Positions 19,483 through 27,061 of a DNA stretch of 64,000 bases are shown piece by piece; the first letter of the stretch is position 1; every line of letters starts with the position of its first letter. The DNA is from Prauserella alba (GTDB lineage Bacteria > Actinomycetota > Actinomycetes > Mycobacteriales > Pseudonocardiaceae), in the NCBI RefSeq assembly GCF_024171735.1, contig NZ_JAMTCH010000003.1:794841-858840 (forward strand), written 5' to 3'. Under the pieces are notes generated by a model. That model was not told the DNA's origin and did no database searches. It was given only the letters and a program-made list of their open reading frames with translations. The position numbers were made by a program, and so were the translations under genes.

Positions 19483-19530
19483 TCGTGCTCGTGCCCGTGC
19501 CCGTGCCCGTGCCCGTGCCCGTGCCCGTGG
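19483..19530. repeat. Hexanucleotide CCCGTG tandem tract
   Basis: Seven consecutive CCCGTG units plus degenerate flanking ones (CTCGTG twice) form a simple-sequence tract between the two terminators after lepA. It is outside any gene; read as protein it would be Pro-Val repeats. Copy number is likely to vary between strains. Confidence 0.85.
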
Positions 19531-19561
19531 TCCCGAGTCCCGACAGTCCGCTCGTGGTAGC

Positions 19562-19598
19562 CGAAGGCCGCGCGGTCCCCGGGATCGCGCGGCCTTCG
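19562..19598. terminator. Bidirectional hairpin before the small exported peptide gene
   Basis: A 13-bp stem (arm CGAAGGCCGCGCG) with an 11-base loop, placed 15 bases after the stop of the convergent minus-strand gene. Confidence 0.8.
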
Positions 19599-19613
19599 TG
19601 GTCCGGGGCGGAA

Positions 19614-19826
19614 TCAGCTCACGCCGAGCACCACGGCCAGAGCCTCGACCAGCGAGGCGGACGTGGCGGCGACCGTCTCGTCGAGGTACTCGGCGATCGG
19701 CGTCAGCTCCGCCGCCGCGGCCGTGCCGCCGAGTACCGCCACCATCGGGACGGTGAGCGCACTCACGGCGAGGCCGCGCGTGGTCCAGCGCTTCGCGGCG
19801 GACGGGGTCTGCTGCTTCTCGGTCAT
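19614..19826 (-). CDS. Small exported or membrane peptide of unknown function
   Basis: A 70-residue protein with a basic head (KRWTTRG), a hydrophobic segment (LAVSALTVPMVAVLGGTAAAA, residues about 19-41) and a 28-residue acidic tail with a second hydrophobic stretch (TSASLVEALAVVLGV). The alanine run resembles a signal-peptidase site near AAAA-EL, so it may be exported, or it may span the membrane twice. ATG 19826 has GAGGAAGAGG before it; a longer open frame upstream lacks coding character. I do not recognise the family. Confidence 0.65.
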   Translation of the reverse strand: MTEKQQTPSAAKRWTTRGLAVSALTVPMVAVLGGTAAAAELTPIAEYLDETVAATSASLVEALAVVLGVS

Positions 19827-20079
19827 ATGTCCTCTTCCTCTCGGATGGTGCGCGAAGGCGTCTCGCGCATGACCGGGAGCCTGAACTGCTCCGACCGGCC
19901 CACTCAAGGTTCGGCGGACAGGATTAGCAGGGCCGAAACGAGGTGTAGCTCGCCCGGGTGACGGCGGGTCATGGCGGTGTTACGTCACCGGCTGATATGT
20001 CACGCGCTCGCGATACGGCGTCGGTGGCACGTCGATGCCGCATCGAATCCCGGCAACGTCCGTTCGTACGATGAGGGGC

Positions 20080-21132
20080 ATGTTCGAGTCCTTGCGCGTC
20101 CCGGTGATCGCGGCGCCGATGGCCGGCGGTCCGTCCACGCCGGAGTTGGTCACCTCGGTCGTGCGGGCGGGTGGCTTCGGGTTCCTCGCCGGAGGCTACC
20201 TCACGGCCGCCACGCTGGCCGATCAGATCCACAAGACTCGCGAGCTGGCGGGGGAGACGTTCGGGGTGAACCTGTTCGTCCCCGGCGTGCGATCGCTGGT
20301 CGACGTGACCTCGTACGCCGACCGGTTGCGCGGCGAGGCCGACCGTTACGGTGTCGCGCCGGGTGCGGGCCGGTGGGACGACGACGGCTACGCGGCGAAG
20401 CTGGACCTCGTCGTCGAGCAGCGGGTACCGGTGGTGTCGTTCACCTTCGGCACGCCGTTGGCCGCAGACATCGAGCGGCTCCATGAGGCGGATGTGACGG
20501 TCGTGGTGACCGTGACGACCCCGGCCGAGGCGCGTGAGGCCGCCACGGCGGGCGCCGATGCGCTGTGTGTTCAGGGGTTCGAGGCGGGTGGCCACCGCGC
20601 GGTGTTCACCGACGACGCGAGCAGCGACAGCGGCGGGCCGCTGTTCGGCCTGCTGGCGGCGCTGCGTCTCATCGGCGCGGAGACCGACCTGCCGCTCGTG
20701 GCCGCGGGCGGCCTCGTGCACGGCGCGGACGTCGCCGCCACGCTGGCGGCGGGTGCGGTCGCCGCGCAGCTCGGCACCGCCTTCCTGCGGGCCGACGAGG
20801 CGGGTACGAACGGCACCTATCGCGCGGCCCTCGATGCGGGCGGGCGGCAGACGGCGATCACGCGTGCGTTCAGCGGCAGGCCCGCGCGGGGCTTGGAGAA
20901 CCGGTTCCTGCGGGAGAACTCGGCGGCCGCACCGGCGGCCTATCCGCAGCTGAACAACATCACCAAGCCGGTGCGGGCCGCGGCGACGGCTGCGGGTGAC
21001 CCGGAGGCGGTGTCGCTGTGGGCGGGGCAGACCTACCCGCTGACCGAGTCGCGCCCGGCGGAGCGGATCGTCGCGCGGCTGGCCGAACAGGCCCGGGACG
21101 CGGTGTCGGCGGCCGCCCGCAGGTTCGGCTGA
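20080..21132 (+). CDS. Nitronate monooxygenase family flavoprotein
   Basis: A 350-residue FMN enzyme of the NMO/2-nitropropane dioxygenase family, which oxidises nitronates such as propionate-3-nitronate to protect the cell. VPVIAAPMAGGPSTPELVTS near the start, GGFGFLAGGYL, FTFGTPL and QGFEAGGHRAVF with AAGGLVHGADVAATLAAGA are diagnostic FMN-binding loops. The catalytic His is in EAGGHR. ATG 20080 has GAGGGGC directly upstream; an ATG at 20071 is possible. It stands alone between a minus-strand small gene and a convergent hydrolase. Confidence 0.9.
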   Translation: MFESLRVPVIAAPMAGGPSTPELVTSVVRAGGFGFLAGGYLTAATLADQIHKTRELAGETFGVNLFVPGVRSLVDVTSYADRLRGEADRYGVAPGAGRWDDDGYAAKLDLVVEQRVPVVSFTFGTPLAADIERLHEADVTVVVTVTTPAEAREAATAGADALCVQGFEAGGHRAVFTDDASSDSGGPLFGLLAALRLIGAETDLPLVAAGGLVHGADVAATLAAGAVAAQLGTAFLRADEAGTNGTYRAALDAGGRQTAITRAFSGRPARGLENRFLRENSAAAPAAYPQLNNITKPVRAAATAAGDPEAVSLWAGQTYPLTESRPAERIVARLAEQARDAVSAAARRFG

Positions 21133-21231
21133 GGCCGGTCCCTTCGCGGCTGTGACGGCCACGTGCCGGCCGAGTGCTCGGCGGGCCCGGCCGCGCCGGA
21201 TCGCGGCTGAGCGTCGGTCCACCGCTGCGGG

Positions 21232-22344
21232 TCAGCCCACCGCGCCGGACAGTGGCCGGCTGCGGGCGCTCCGGTTCGCGCTCCTGGGGAGTTCGGACAG
21301 GGCGCTGCCCGCGAAGTAGTGCAGTGCCTGCGTCAGGCCGTGCGGATCGTCGAGCTGTGGGCAGTGTCCCCAGTCCTGGCGGACGAGCAGCCTGCTGTGC
21401 GGCACGAGCGAATGCAACCGCTCACCGGAGTCGGCGTTGACGAGCCGGTCGCGTCCGCAGGTCACCACGAGCAGCGGCAGCGCGATGCGGTCGAGCTCGT
21501 AGGCGTCGTCGAGTTCGGTGACCAGCCGGGCCGCTTGGTTCAGACGCTCGCCGGTGGACTTGAAGTCCGGGAACAACTCGACGAACCGTTCGACGTGCTC
21601 GGCCGCCGCGTTGGCCGAGTCGGCGTAGAGCAGCCGTGGCACGACCTGTTCGGCGACGCTCCGCACCAGGAACCGGGGAACGGGCAGGGGAAGCGAGGTG
21701 GCGAGCCGGGCGAGGGGGTTGCGTGCCACGCCCCGGACGAGCCACGAGTCGGACAGTCCGGGCGCCGCGATCGAGGCGACGCCCGCGAGCGGCAGGGACG
21801 GGTTCTGCGCGGCCCGCAGTGCCATCGTGCCGCCGAGCGAATTGCCGGCCAGTACGACACCGCCCAGCGCGGACTGGTCCGCTGCGACGGCGGCGGTGAA
21901 CACGTCGAGCTGCGGCAGTATGGCGCCGGACCGCAGGGCGGAGGCCTCGCCGGAGCCGGGGAGGTCGACGGCGACCGCGGCCACGCCGGCGCGCGCCAGC
22001 TCGGTCAGCACCGGACGCCAGGTGTCGGCGCTGTCGCAGTAGCCGTGCAGCAGCACCAGTCGGGGCGTGCGGGCGCGGCGTTCGTCGGATCGCCGGCGGA
22101 ACCGCCGTCCCGCGGGGCGTTCCACGGGCCGGGGGCCCGCCTCGAGGACGCGGGTCGAGAAGCCGCCGAACCGCCGGTACGAGGTGCGGATCTCGACATC
22201 GTGCTCGGGGCCCGCGCCGGGGTGACCGGAGCGGGCCGCGGTATCCGGAGGTTCCAGGGAGTCCGGAGCGTCGGACGGCTCCGGAGTCCCTGGAACCCCG
22301 GCTGCTGCCGGGGAGCCTGATGCCTCCCGCCGGGATGCGATCAT
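21232..22344 (-). CDS. Alpha/beta-hydrolase
   Basis: A 370-residue alpha/beta-hydrolase with all catalytic parts: oxyanion region LVLLHGYCDSADTW (about residue 95), nucleophile elbow AGNSLGG, acid residue in LLVVTCGRDRLV, and His in DWGHCPQLDDP. The first 50 residues are proline/glutamate-rich and look disordered. In the annotated start ATG 22344 no strong ribosome site is visible, so translation might begin later, before EIRTSYRRFGG. The tail is serine/arginine-rich. Substrate unknown: esterase, epoxide hydrolase and haloperoxidase folds all fit. Confidence 0.85.
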   Translation of the reverse strand: MIASRREASGSPAAAGVPGTPEPSDAPDSLEPPDTAARSGHPGAGPEHDVEIRTSYRRFGGFSTRVLEAGPRPVERPAGRRFRRRSDERRARTPRLVLLHGYCDSADTWRPVLTELARAGVAAVAVDLPGSGEASALRSGAILPQLDVFTAAVAADQSALGGVVLAGNSLGGTMALRAAQNPSLPLAGVASIAAPGLSDSWLVRGVARNPLARLATSLPLPVPRFLVRSVAEQVVPRLLYADSANAAAEHVERFVELFPDFKSTGERLNQAARLVTELDDAYELDRIALPLLVVTCGRDRLVNADSGERLHSLVPHSRLLVRQDWGHCPQLDDPHGLTQALHYFAGSALSELPRSANRSARSRPLSGAVG

Positions 22345-22455
22345 GGAACCAGGCTAAACACAGAAGGCTGGTTCAGGCTCCGTAACAAAGGTCACGAAGC
22401 GATATCGTAACGCTGCGTGTTCGGAATTATCCCTGGTCAGCGGTGTTTTCGCAGA

Positions 22456-23421
22456 TCAGCGGGTGAAGACGATCTTCCCGGAGGTCCTGCCTTCCAGCAT
22501 GTCCTCGAAGCCCTTCCCGGCCTCGGTCAGCGGCAGCTCGGCGCCGATCTGCGGACGAATGCCCGCCAGCTCGGTGTAGGTGAGCAGATCCGCCAGCTCG
22601 TCGCGGGTTCCCATGGTCGAACCGGCCACGCGCAGCTGCAGGAAGAACAGCCGTTGCAGTTCGGCGCTCGCGTCCGGGCCGCTCGTCGAACCGGACACGA
22701 CGATGATCCCGCCCGGCTTCAGCGACTTCATCGAGTGCGACCAGGTGGCCTTGCCCACCGTCTCGAACACGCCGTCCACGCGCTCGGGCAGACGGGCGCC
22801 CGATTCGAACGTCTGGTGCGCCCCGAGCTGCTCGGCCAGGGCGCGCTTGTCCTCACTACGGCCGGTGACCCACACGCGCAGGCCCGCCGCGCGGCCGAGC
22901 TGCACCAGCGCGGTCGACACCCCGCCGGAGGCACCCTGCACCAGCATGGTCTGGCCGGGGCGCAGGCCGGACTTGACGAACAGCATGCGGTAGGCGGTGA
23001 GCCAGGCGGTGCCCATCGTGGCCGCCTCCGACATGGACAGCCCGCGGGGCTTGGGAACGACGTTGCGCGCGGGCACCACGACCGAGTCGGCGAACGTGCC
23101 CTGGTGCTTCTCGGTCAGCAGGGTGCGCTTGGGGTCGAGGGTGTCGTCCCCCTGCCACGACTCGTCGTTGACGACCGAGTGGATGACCACCTCGGTGCCG
23201 TCGTCGAGCACGCCCGCACCGTCGCAGCCGAGGATCATGGGGAACTGCTCGCTCTTGATCCCGACACCGCGCAGCGTCCAGATGTCGTGCATGTTCAGAC
23301 TTGCGGCCTTGACATTCACCTTGACCCAGCCTGCGGGGACCTCCGGGTCGGGGCGCTCTCCCACGACGAGGGAGGCGAGCGGGTCGTCGGCGTTGGCTTC
23401 GTTGGCATAGACGGCGAACAT
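22456..23421 (-). CDS. MDR-family zinc-binding/quinone oxidoreductase
   Basis: A 321-residue NAD(P)H-dependent oxidoreductase of the medium-chain dehydrogenase superfamily. The N-terminal GroES-like part includes VKVNVKAASLNMHDIWTLRG and ILGCDGAGVL; the Rossmann part begins MLVQGASGGVSTALVQL. The catalytic-zinc cysteine of true alcohol dehydrogenases is replaced at LNMHD, so this is a quinone-oxidoreductase-type enzyme. Length fits. It diverges from the small membrane protein gene that begins 31 bases away, so the promoters must overlap. Confidence 0.9.
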   Translation of the reverse strand: MFAVYANEANADDPLASLVVGERPDPEVPAGWVKVNVKAASLNMHDIWTLRGVGIKSEQFPMILGCDGAGVLDDGTEVVIHSVVNDESWQGDDTLDPKRTLLTEKHQGTFADSVVVPARNVVPKPRGLSMSEAATMGTAWLTAYRMLFVKSGLRPGQTMLVQGASGGVSTALVQLGRAAGLRVWVTGRSEDKRALAEQLGAHQTFESGARLPERVDGVFETVGKATWSHSMKSLKPGGIIVVSGSTSGPDASAELQRLFFLQLRVAGSTMGTRDELADLLTYTELAGIRPQIGAELPLTEAGKGFEDMLEGRTSGKIVFTR

Positions 23422-23452
23422 GGCGCCAACGTACCTGCAGTAGGCTCACGTT

Positions 23453-23683
23453 GTGTTCGACGGAGTTGCCCGCTGGTGGGACGGGTTCGAGCTCTGGCTC
23501 GCGCAGCAGTGGTTCCCGTTGCAGTTCGTGCTGGTCGCGGCCGTGCTGCTGCCGATCTGCGCCGCGGCGACGTGGCTGCTCCGCCGTGGTGTGGACTTCG
23601 CCATGACCCTCGCAGACCGCCTGCGGCGCGCGCGTCCGGACGAGCAGGCGGAGCGGCCCGCAGACGGCCGCCGGCGTTCCTAG
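23453..23683 (+). CDS. Small single-pass membrane protein
   Basis: A 76-residue protein with an aromatic, tryptophan-rich head (WWDGFELWLAQQWFPLQF), one membrane helix (FVLVAAVLLPICAAATWLL, about residues 24-42) and a basic, charged cytosolic tail (RRARPDEQAERPADGRRRS). GTG 23453 is the likely start. It lies ten bases before the exported RNase gene and is probably co-transcribed with RNase and barstar. The family is seen beside ribonuclease genes in other Pseudonocardiaceae as far as I recall, but no role is known. Confidence 0.75.
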   Translation: MFDGVARWWDGFELWLAQQWFPLQFVLVAAVLLPICAAATWLLRRGVDFAMTLADRLRRARPDEQAERPADGRRRS

Positions 23684-23693
23684 GGAGGCGCGC

Positions 23694-24116
23694 GTGTTCT
23701 CGCGCAGGCGTATCAGTGTGGCGTTGGCCGGGCTCATCCTGCTCGCTCTCGGCGGCTGGCTCGTGGGCGAACTCACCGGGGGAGGCGGCGCGTCGGGCGG
23801 AGGCGGTAGCCTGCCGGGCGCGGAATCCGGTCTCGAGGTGGTGGCGCTGGCCGACCTGCCCCCGGAGGCCGAACAGACGTGGGAGCTCGTCGAACGAGGT
23901 GGCCCCTTCCCGTACCCCGAGCGGGACGGCACCGTCTTCGGCAACCGGGAAGGGCTGTTGCCCGACGAACCCCACGGCTACTACCACGAGTACACGGTGG
24001 ACACGCCCGGTAGCTCCGACCGGGGTGCTCGGCGGCTCGTCACCGGCAGCGAGGACGAGCTGTACTACACCGGAGACCATTACGCATCGTTCGTCGTCGT
24101 CGATACCCGGACCTGA
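23694..24116 (+). CDS. Exported guanyl-specific ribonuclease (RNase Sa/barnase family)
   Basis: A 140-residue protein with an N-terminal membrane/signal segment (ISVALAGLILLALGGWLVGEL) and glycine linker, then a microbial ribonuclease domain of about 95 residues. Catalytic residues of the family are present in order: Glu in YYHEYTV, Arg in GARRLVTG and His in YTGDHYASF. WELVERGGPFPYPERDGTVFGNREGLLP is the guanine-binding segment. Such RNases cut RNA after G, outside the cell. GTG 23694 overlaps no gene; the barstar gene follows with two bases between. The leader lacks a clear cleavage site, so it may stay tethered. Confidence 0.88.
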   Translation: MFSRRRISVALAGLILLALGGWLVGELTGGGGASGGGGSLPGAESGLEVVALADLPPEAEQTWELVERGGPFPYPERDGTVFGNREGLLPDEPHGYYHEYTVDTPGSSDRGARRLVTGSEDELYYTGDHYASFVVVDTRT

Positions 24117-24118
24117 CC

Positions 24119-24499
24119 GTGACATCCACACCTGCACCGAACCCCGACAGCAGTGCTCTCGTGGCCGACGCCAAGGCGCGCGGCGCGTTCACCTACGTGC
24201 TCGACGGCAGCGGCCTGACCGACAAGGCCGCGACGCTCGACGCCATCGCGGCACTGTTGCGGTTCCCGTCGCATTTCGGCCGGAACCTGGACGCGCTGTA
24301 CGACTGCCTGACCGACCTGTCGTGGCTGCCTGCGGGGGAGCACGTGCTGGTCTGGGTGGGTGCCGACGGGCTGAAACAGGCCGATCCGCGGACCTATCTG
24401 GCCGTGCACGGCACGCTCTCCGACGCCCAGCGGGCTCTCGCGGCCGGTGGTGACCGGGCGAGCAGCCGCCGGTTCACTGTTCTGCTCGCCGACTCCTGA
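24119..24499 (+). CDS. Barstar-family ribonuclease inhibitor
   Basis: A 126-residue cytosolic immunity protein. FTYVLDGSGLTDKAATLDAI and LRFPSHFGRNLDALYDCLTDL are the barstar core, in which the Phe-Gly-x-Asn-x-Asp-Ala-Leu-x-Asp helix plugs the RNase active site. The gene starts (GTG 24119) two bases after the exported RNase, so the toxin is made together with its inhibitor, guarding the cell before export. The pair resembles antibacterial RNase systems or nutrient-scavenging RNases such as RNase Sa. Confidence 0.93.
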   Translation: MTSTPAPNPDSSALVADAKARGAFTYVLDGSGLTDKAATLDAIAALLRFPSHFGRNLDALYDCLTDLSWLPAGEHVLVWVGADGLKQADPRTYLAVHGTLSDAQRALAAGGDRASSRRFTVLLADS

Positions 24500-24565
24500 G
24501 GTTCGCGACGCGGACACGATCGCCCGCTTCGATGGGCTCCGACACAGCCGATGTGAGGAGCCCGT

Positions 24566-25396
24566 ATGCACGCGCCCCGCGCCGCCGTCGCCCTGCTGGC
24601 GGCGGTGATCGCCCTGGTCTCGCCCGTCACCGCAGGCGCGCAGCCGCGCCCCGACCTCGGCAGGCCGCTGGCCCAGGCACACGCCCACAACGACTACGAG
24701 CACCCGAGGCCGCTGCTGGACGCCCTGGAACACGGCTTCACCAGTGTCGAGGCGGACGTGTGGGCCGTCGGCGACGAGCTGCTGGTGGCCCACGACTCCT
24801 GGGAACTCGACCCCGGCCGCACGCTGCACAGCCTCTACCTTGATCCGCTGCGGGACGCCGTGCGCGGCAAGTCCGGTGTGTACCCCGGGTGGAAGGGGCA
24901 GTTCCAGTTGCTCGTCGACATCAAGAGCGACAGGCCTCGGACGTGGAAACTGCTGGAACGGCAGCTCGCCGAGTACGCGGGCATGCTCACGCGCTTTCGC
25001 GACGGGCAGATCGAACGCGGTGCGATCCGGGTCGTGGTGAGCGGCAACCGGCTGCTGGCCGACATGGCCGGCGCCGCGGAACGGCTCTCGTTCTACGACG
25101 GCCGCTCCGGCGATCTGGGCGGCGACCTGCCCGCCGAGCTGATGCCGCTGGTCAGCGACAACTGGAACACCGTCTTCGACTGGAACGGCGAGGGCCCGAT
25201 GCCGGTCCGGGAGCGGGCCCGGCTGCATGCGATGGTCGCCAGGGCCCACGACGCCGGGCAGCGGCTGCGATTCTGGGCCACCCCGGACAGGGCGGGCGAG
25301 CGGCGCACCGCGGTGTGGACCGAACTCCGCGACGCCGGTGTCGACCACATCAACACCGACGACCTGGCCGGACTGCGGGACTTCCTGCGTTCCTGA
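24566..25396 (+). CDS. Secreted GDPD/PI-PLC-fold phosphodiesterase
   Basis: A 276-residue protein with a clear signal peptide (APRAAVALLAAVIALVSPVT, cleavage near AGAQP). The mature part has the glycerophosphodiesterase/PI-PLC barrel: first histidine in QAHAHNDYEHPRPL, metal ligands in FTSVEADVW, second histidine in LLVAHDSWEL, then LLVDIKSD. This pattern matches the uncharacterised bacterial subgroup related to yeast Aim6. It probably splits a phosphodiester bond in an extracellular lipid or sugar; the substrate is unknown. It has its own GTATG start with GAGGAG upstream and is transcribed alone. Confidence 0.85.
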   Translation: MHAPRAAVALLAAVIALVSPVTAGAQPRPDLGRPLAQAHAHNDYEHPRPLLDALEHGFTSVEADVWAVGDELLVAHDSWELDPGRTLHSLYLDPLRDAVRGKSGVYPGWKGQFQLLVDIKSDRPRTWKLLERQLAEYAGMLTRFRDGQIERGAIRVVVSGNRLLADMAGAAERLSFYDGRSGDLGGDLPAELMPLVSDNWNTVFDWNGEGPMPVRERARLHAMVARAHDAGQRLRFWATPDRAGERRTAVWTELRDAGVDHINTDDLAGLRDFLRS

Positions 25397-25498
25397 CACC
25401 GCCCGCGCTCGGGTTCAGCGGCGACCGCAGGCGTGACCGCGCGATGCCGCCCCTCCTCGGCGCGTGGGGAGGGACGGCATCCGCGTTCGAGGCGAGGG

Positions 25499-26266
25499 TC
25501 AGGGAATCCAGCGGGGCGGGCGCTTCTCGCCGAACGCGGCGATGCCCTCCTGGCCCTCGTCGCTCGCGAAGTGGTGCGCCGACAACGCCTGCATCTTCTC
25601 CAGCTCGGCGCCCATGATCCGGCCGCGCTCGCCCTGCAGCAGTTCCTTGGTCGCGGCGAGTGCCGTCGGTCCGCCGCGTACCAGTGAGTCGACGTAGGAG
25701 GCGACCTTCGCGTCGAGTTCGTCGGGCGGGACGGCGGCGTTGAGCAGGCCCACCTCGGCGGCCCGGGTGGCGTCGAACGTGTCGCCGGTGAGGAACAGTT
25801 CGTGCGCCGCGCGAGGGGAGAGCCGGGGCAGCACGGTGACCGAGATCAGTGCGGGCACGACGCCGATGCGGACCTCGGTGAACGCGAACGTCGCGTCGGC
25901 CGATGCCACTGCGATGTCGGCGGCCGCGACCATGCCGACACCGCCCGCGCGCGCCGGTCCGGCGAGCTTGGCGACGACCGGTTTCGGGCTCGTCCAGAGC
26001 TGCTTGAGGATCGCGGGGAAGCCGTTGACTCCCTGGTCGTCGGAGCCCGCGCCCTTGGCCTCCTTGAGGTCCATGCCGGCGCAGAAGACGGTGCCGGTGT
26101 GGGTCAGCACGATCACGCGCGCCTGCTCGTCGTCGGCGGCCCTGGTCAGCGCGTCGGTGAGCTCGCTGCGCAGCTGTGCGGACAGGGCGTTGCGGTTGTG
26201 CGGCGAATCCAGCGTGATCGTCGCGACGCCGCTGTCGAGGTCGTAGTGGACGAGTTCGTCAGCCAT
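25499..26266 (-). CDS. Enoyl-CoA hydratase/isomerase family protein
   Basis: A 255-residue crotonase-fold enzyme. ATITLDSPHNRNALSAQL opens the domain, FCAGMDLKEA forms the first oxyanion loop, and AGPARAGGVGMVAAADIAVAS the second. FTEVRIGVVPALISVTVLPRL carries the usual third helix, but the second catalytic acid of hydratases is not obvious (Val-Pro at that site), so isomerase or other chemistry is possible. ATG 26266 starts it; the frame is open far upstream without homology. It is the gene upstream (plus-strand sense) of the HicAB-like module, and the direct-repeat copy 1 begins 14 bases beyond its start. Confidence 0.88.
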   Translation of the reverse strand: MADELVHYDLDSGVATITLDSPHNRNALSAQLRSELTDALTRAADDEQARVIVLTHTGTVFCAGMDLKEAKGAGSDDQGVNGFPAILKQLWTSPKPVVAKLAGPARAGGVGMVAAADIAVASADATFAFTEVRIGVVPALISVTVLPRLSPRAAHELFLTGDTFDATRAAEVGLLNAAVPPDELDAKVASYVDSLVRGGPTALAATKELLQGERGRIMGAELEKMQALSAHHFASDEGQEGIAAFGEKRPPRWIP

Positions 26267-26279
26267 GGCGAACACTCTG

Positions 26280-26313
26280 GCATACGCCGACGCGCGCCGG
26301 CGCCGGCTCAGGC
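26280..26313. repeat. Direct repeat copy 1 flanking the HicAB-like module
   Basis: A 34-base sequence starting GCATACGCCGACGCGCGCC recurs at 27028-27061 with one mismatch. The stop codons of hicB-like (26308-26310) and sirohydrochlorin chelatase (27056-27058) fall at the same offset in the two copies. The 748-bp interval between copy starts carries exactly the two-gene module. Confidence 0.92.
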
Positions 26314-26712
26314 CGAGGTGCCGGCACTCGCAAGCTGCTGGACGCGCTGGTGCGAAATGCCGACGAGGTCGGCGATGGTCCGGTAGCTCAGTCCGGCCTC
26401 GTGCATCTCGATGATCGCCGAATAGCGCGCTTCGTCGCGTTTGCGCACGGCCTCCTCGGCCGACTGTTCGCGTTCCTGGAGCAGGGCGACGGCAGGCGTC
26501 AGGTCGTGCTCGCCCTGCCGATAGTGCCACCTGATCTCGAAATCCTCGGGGTCGAGATCACGAAGGCCCGCGATGAGGTCGCGTACGTCGGGTTCGAGAT
26601 CGCGCATGCGGTCGACATCGGTCGCGCCGCCCGGTAGTCCGTCGACCACGGCGACCCACAGGCCGTCCTCACGAGTGACGACAACGTCGTAGTACGGCCG
26701 CTCGTTCGTCAC
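26308..26712 (-). CDS. HicB-like antitoxin with C-terminal HTH
   Basis: A 134-residue protein. The N-terminal half (YYDVVVTREDGLWVAVVDGLPGGATDV) resembles the HicB partial RNase-H fold, which covers the toxin; the C-terminal 45 residues contain a helix-turn-helix (LSYRTIADLVGISHQRVQQL) that should bind the operator upstream of the pair. GTG 26712 overlaps the toxin stop by four bases and has GGAGGAG before it; an ATG 15 bases upstream is an alternative. It ends inside repeat copy 1. Toxin-first order is usual for HicAB. Confidence 0.72.
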   Translation of the reverse strand: MTNERPYYDVVVTREDGLWVAVVDGLPGGATDVDRMRDLEPDVRDLIAGLRDLDPEDFEIRWHYRQGEHDLTPAVALLQEREQSAEEAVRKRDEARYSAIIEMHEAGLSYRTIADLVGISHQRVQQLASAGTSA

Positions 26713-26969
26713 GTCTCCTCCATCCATTTCGCGCCGAAAAGGTGTGCGAGGGCGTCCTCGATGCTCCGGAGGACGGTCCAGGACAGCTCTCGGTTGTGGC
26801 CGGTGATGGCGAATCGTCCGACTTCCACGCCGGCGGCATCCGTGACGACGTAGACCTGATGGGACCCCTTTCCGCGGTTCGGGATCTGCTCGACCATCAG
26901 CCCGCGCTTACGGGCAGCCTTTCTTGTCAGGCCGAGTACCTTGGCCGGTTTAAGTCTCGTCGTCACCAC
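26709..26969 (-). CDS. HicA-like mRNA-interferase toxin
   Basis: An 86-residue basic protein. RKRGLMVEQIPNRGKGSHQVYV contains the Gly-x-Gly-Ser-His motif of HicA double-stranded-RNA-binding toxins, with the catalytic histidine at about residue 37; a strand pair and amphipathic helix (SWTVLRSIEDALAHLFG) follow. HicA cuts mRNA and tmRNA when free of HicB. A second in-frame GTG at 26966 would suit a leaderless transcript from the promoter next door. The family match is by motif, so a related RNA-binding protein is possible. Confidence 0.7.
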   Translation of the reverse strand: MVTTRLKPAKVLGLTRKAARKRGLMVEQIPNRGKGSHQVYVVTDAAGVEVGRFAITGHNRELSWTVLRSIEDALAHLFGAKWMEET

Positions 26970-26970
26970 G

Positions 26971-27017
26971 ATGATAAGTCTATTTGCCTAGGCAGGCAAT
27001 CGTCTAGTCGCCTAGGC
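26971..27017 (-). promoter_or_regulatory. HicAB-like promoter with paired palindromic operators
   Basis: On the minus strand a -35-like TTGCCT (26999-26994), a 17-base spacer and a -10-like TATCAT (26976-26971) lie directly before the toxin GTG codons. GCCTAGGC palindromes occur in the spacer (26986-26993) and just upstream of the -35 (27010-27017), centres 24 bp apart. This is the expected layout for autorepression by the HTH antitoxin and suggests a leaderless mRNA. Confidence 0.65.
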
Positions 27018-27027
27018 AAGGCATGTC

Positions 27028-27061
27028 GCATACGCCGACGCGCGCCGACGCCGGCTCAGGC
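27028..27061. repeat. Direct repeat copy 2 at the 3' end of sirohydrochlorin chelatase
   Basis: Thirty-three of 34 bases match 26280-26313. This copy includes the last base pairs of the chelatase gene, its TGA, and the downstream flank. Confidence 0.92.

Noticed and set aside
24080-25399. Antisense open frame of about 440 codons opposite barstar and the GDPD-like gene
   Set aside because: The plus-strand genes have clear motifs, signal peptide and start sites; the antisense frame has none.
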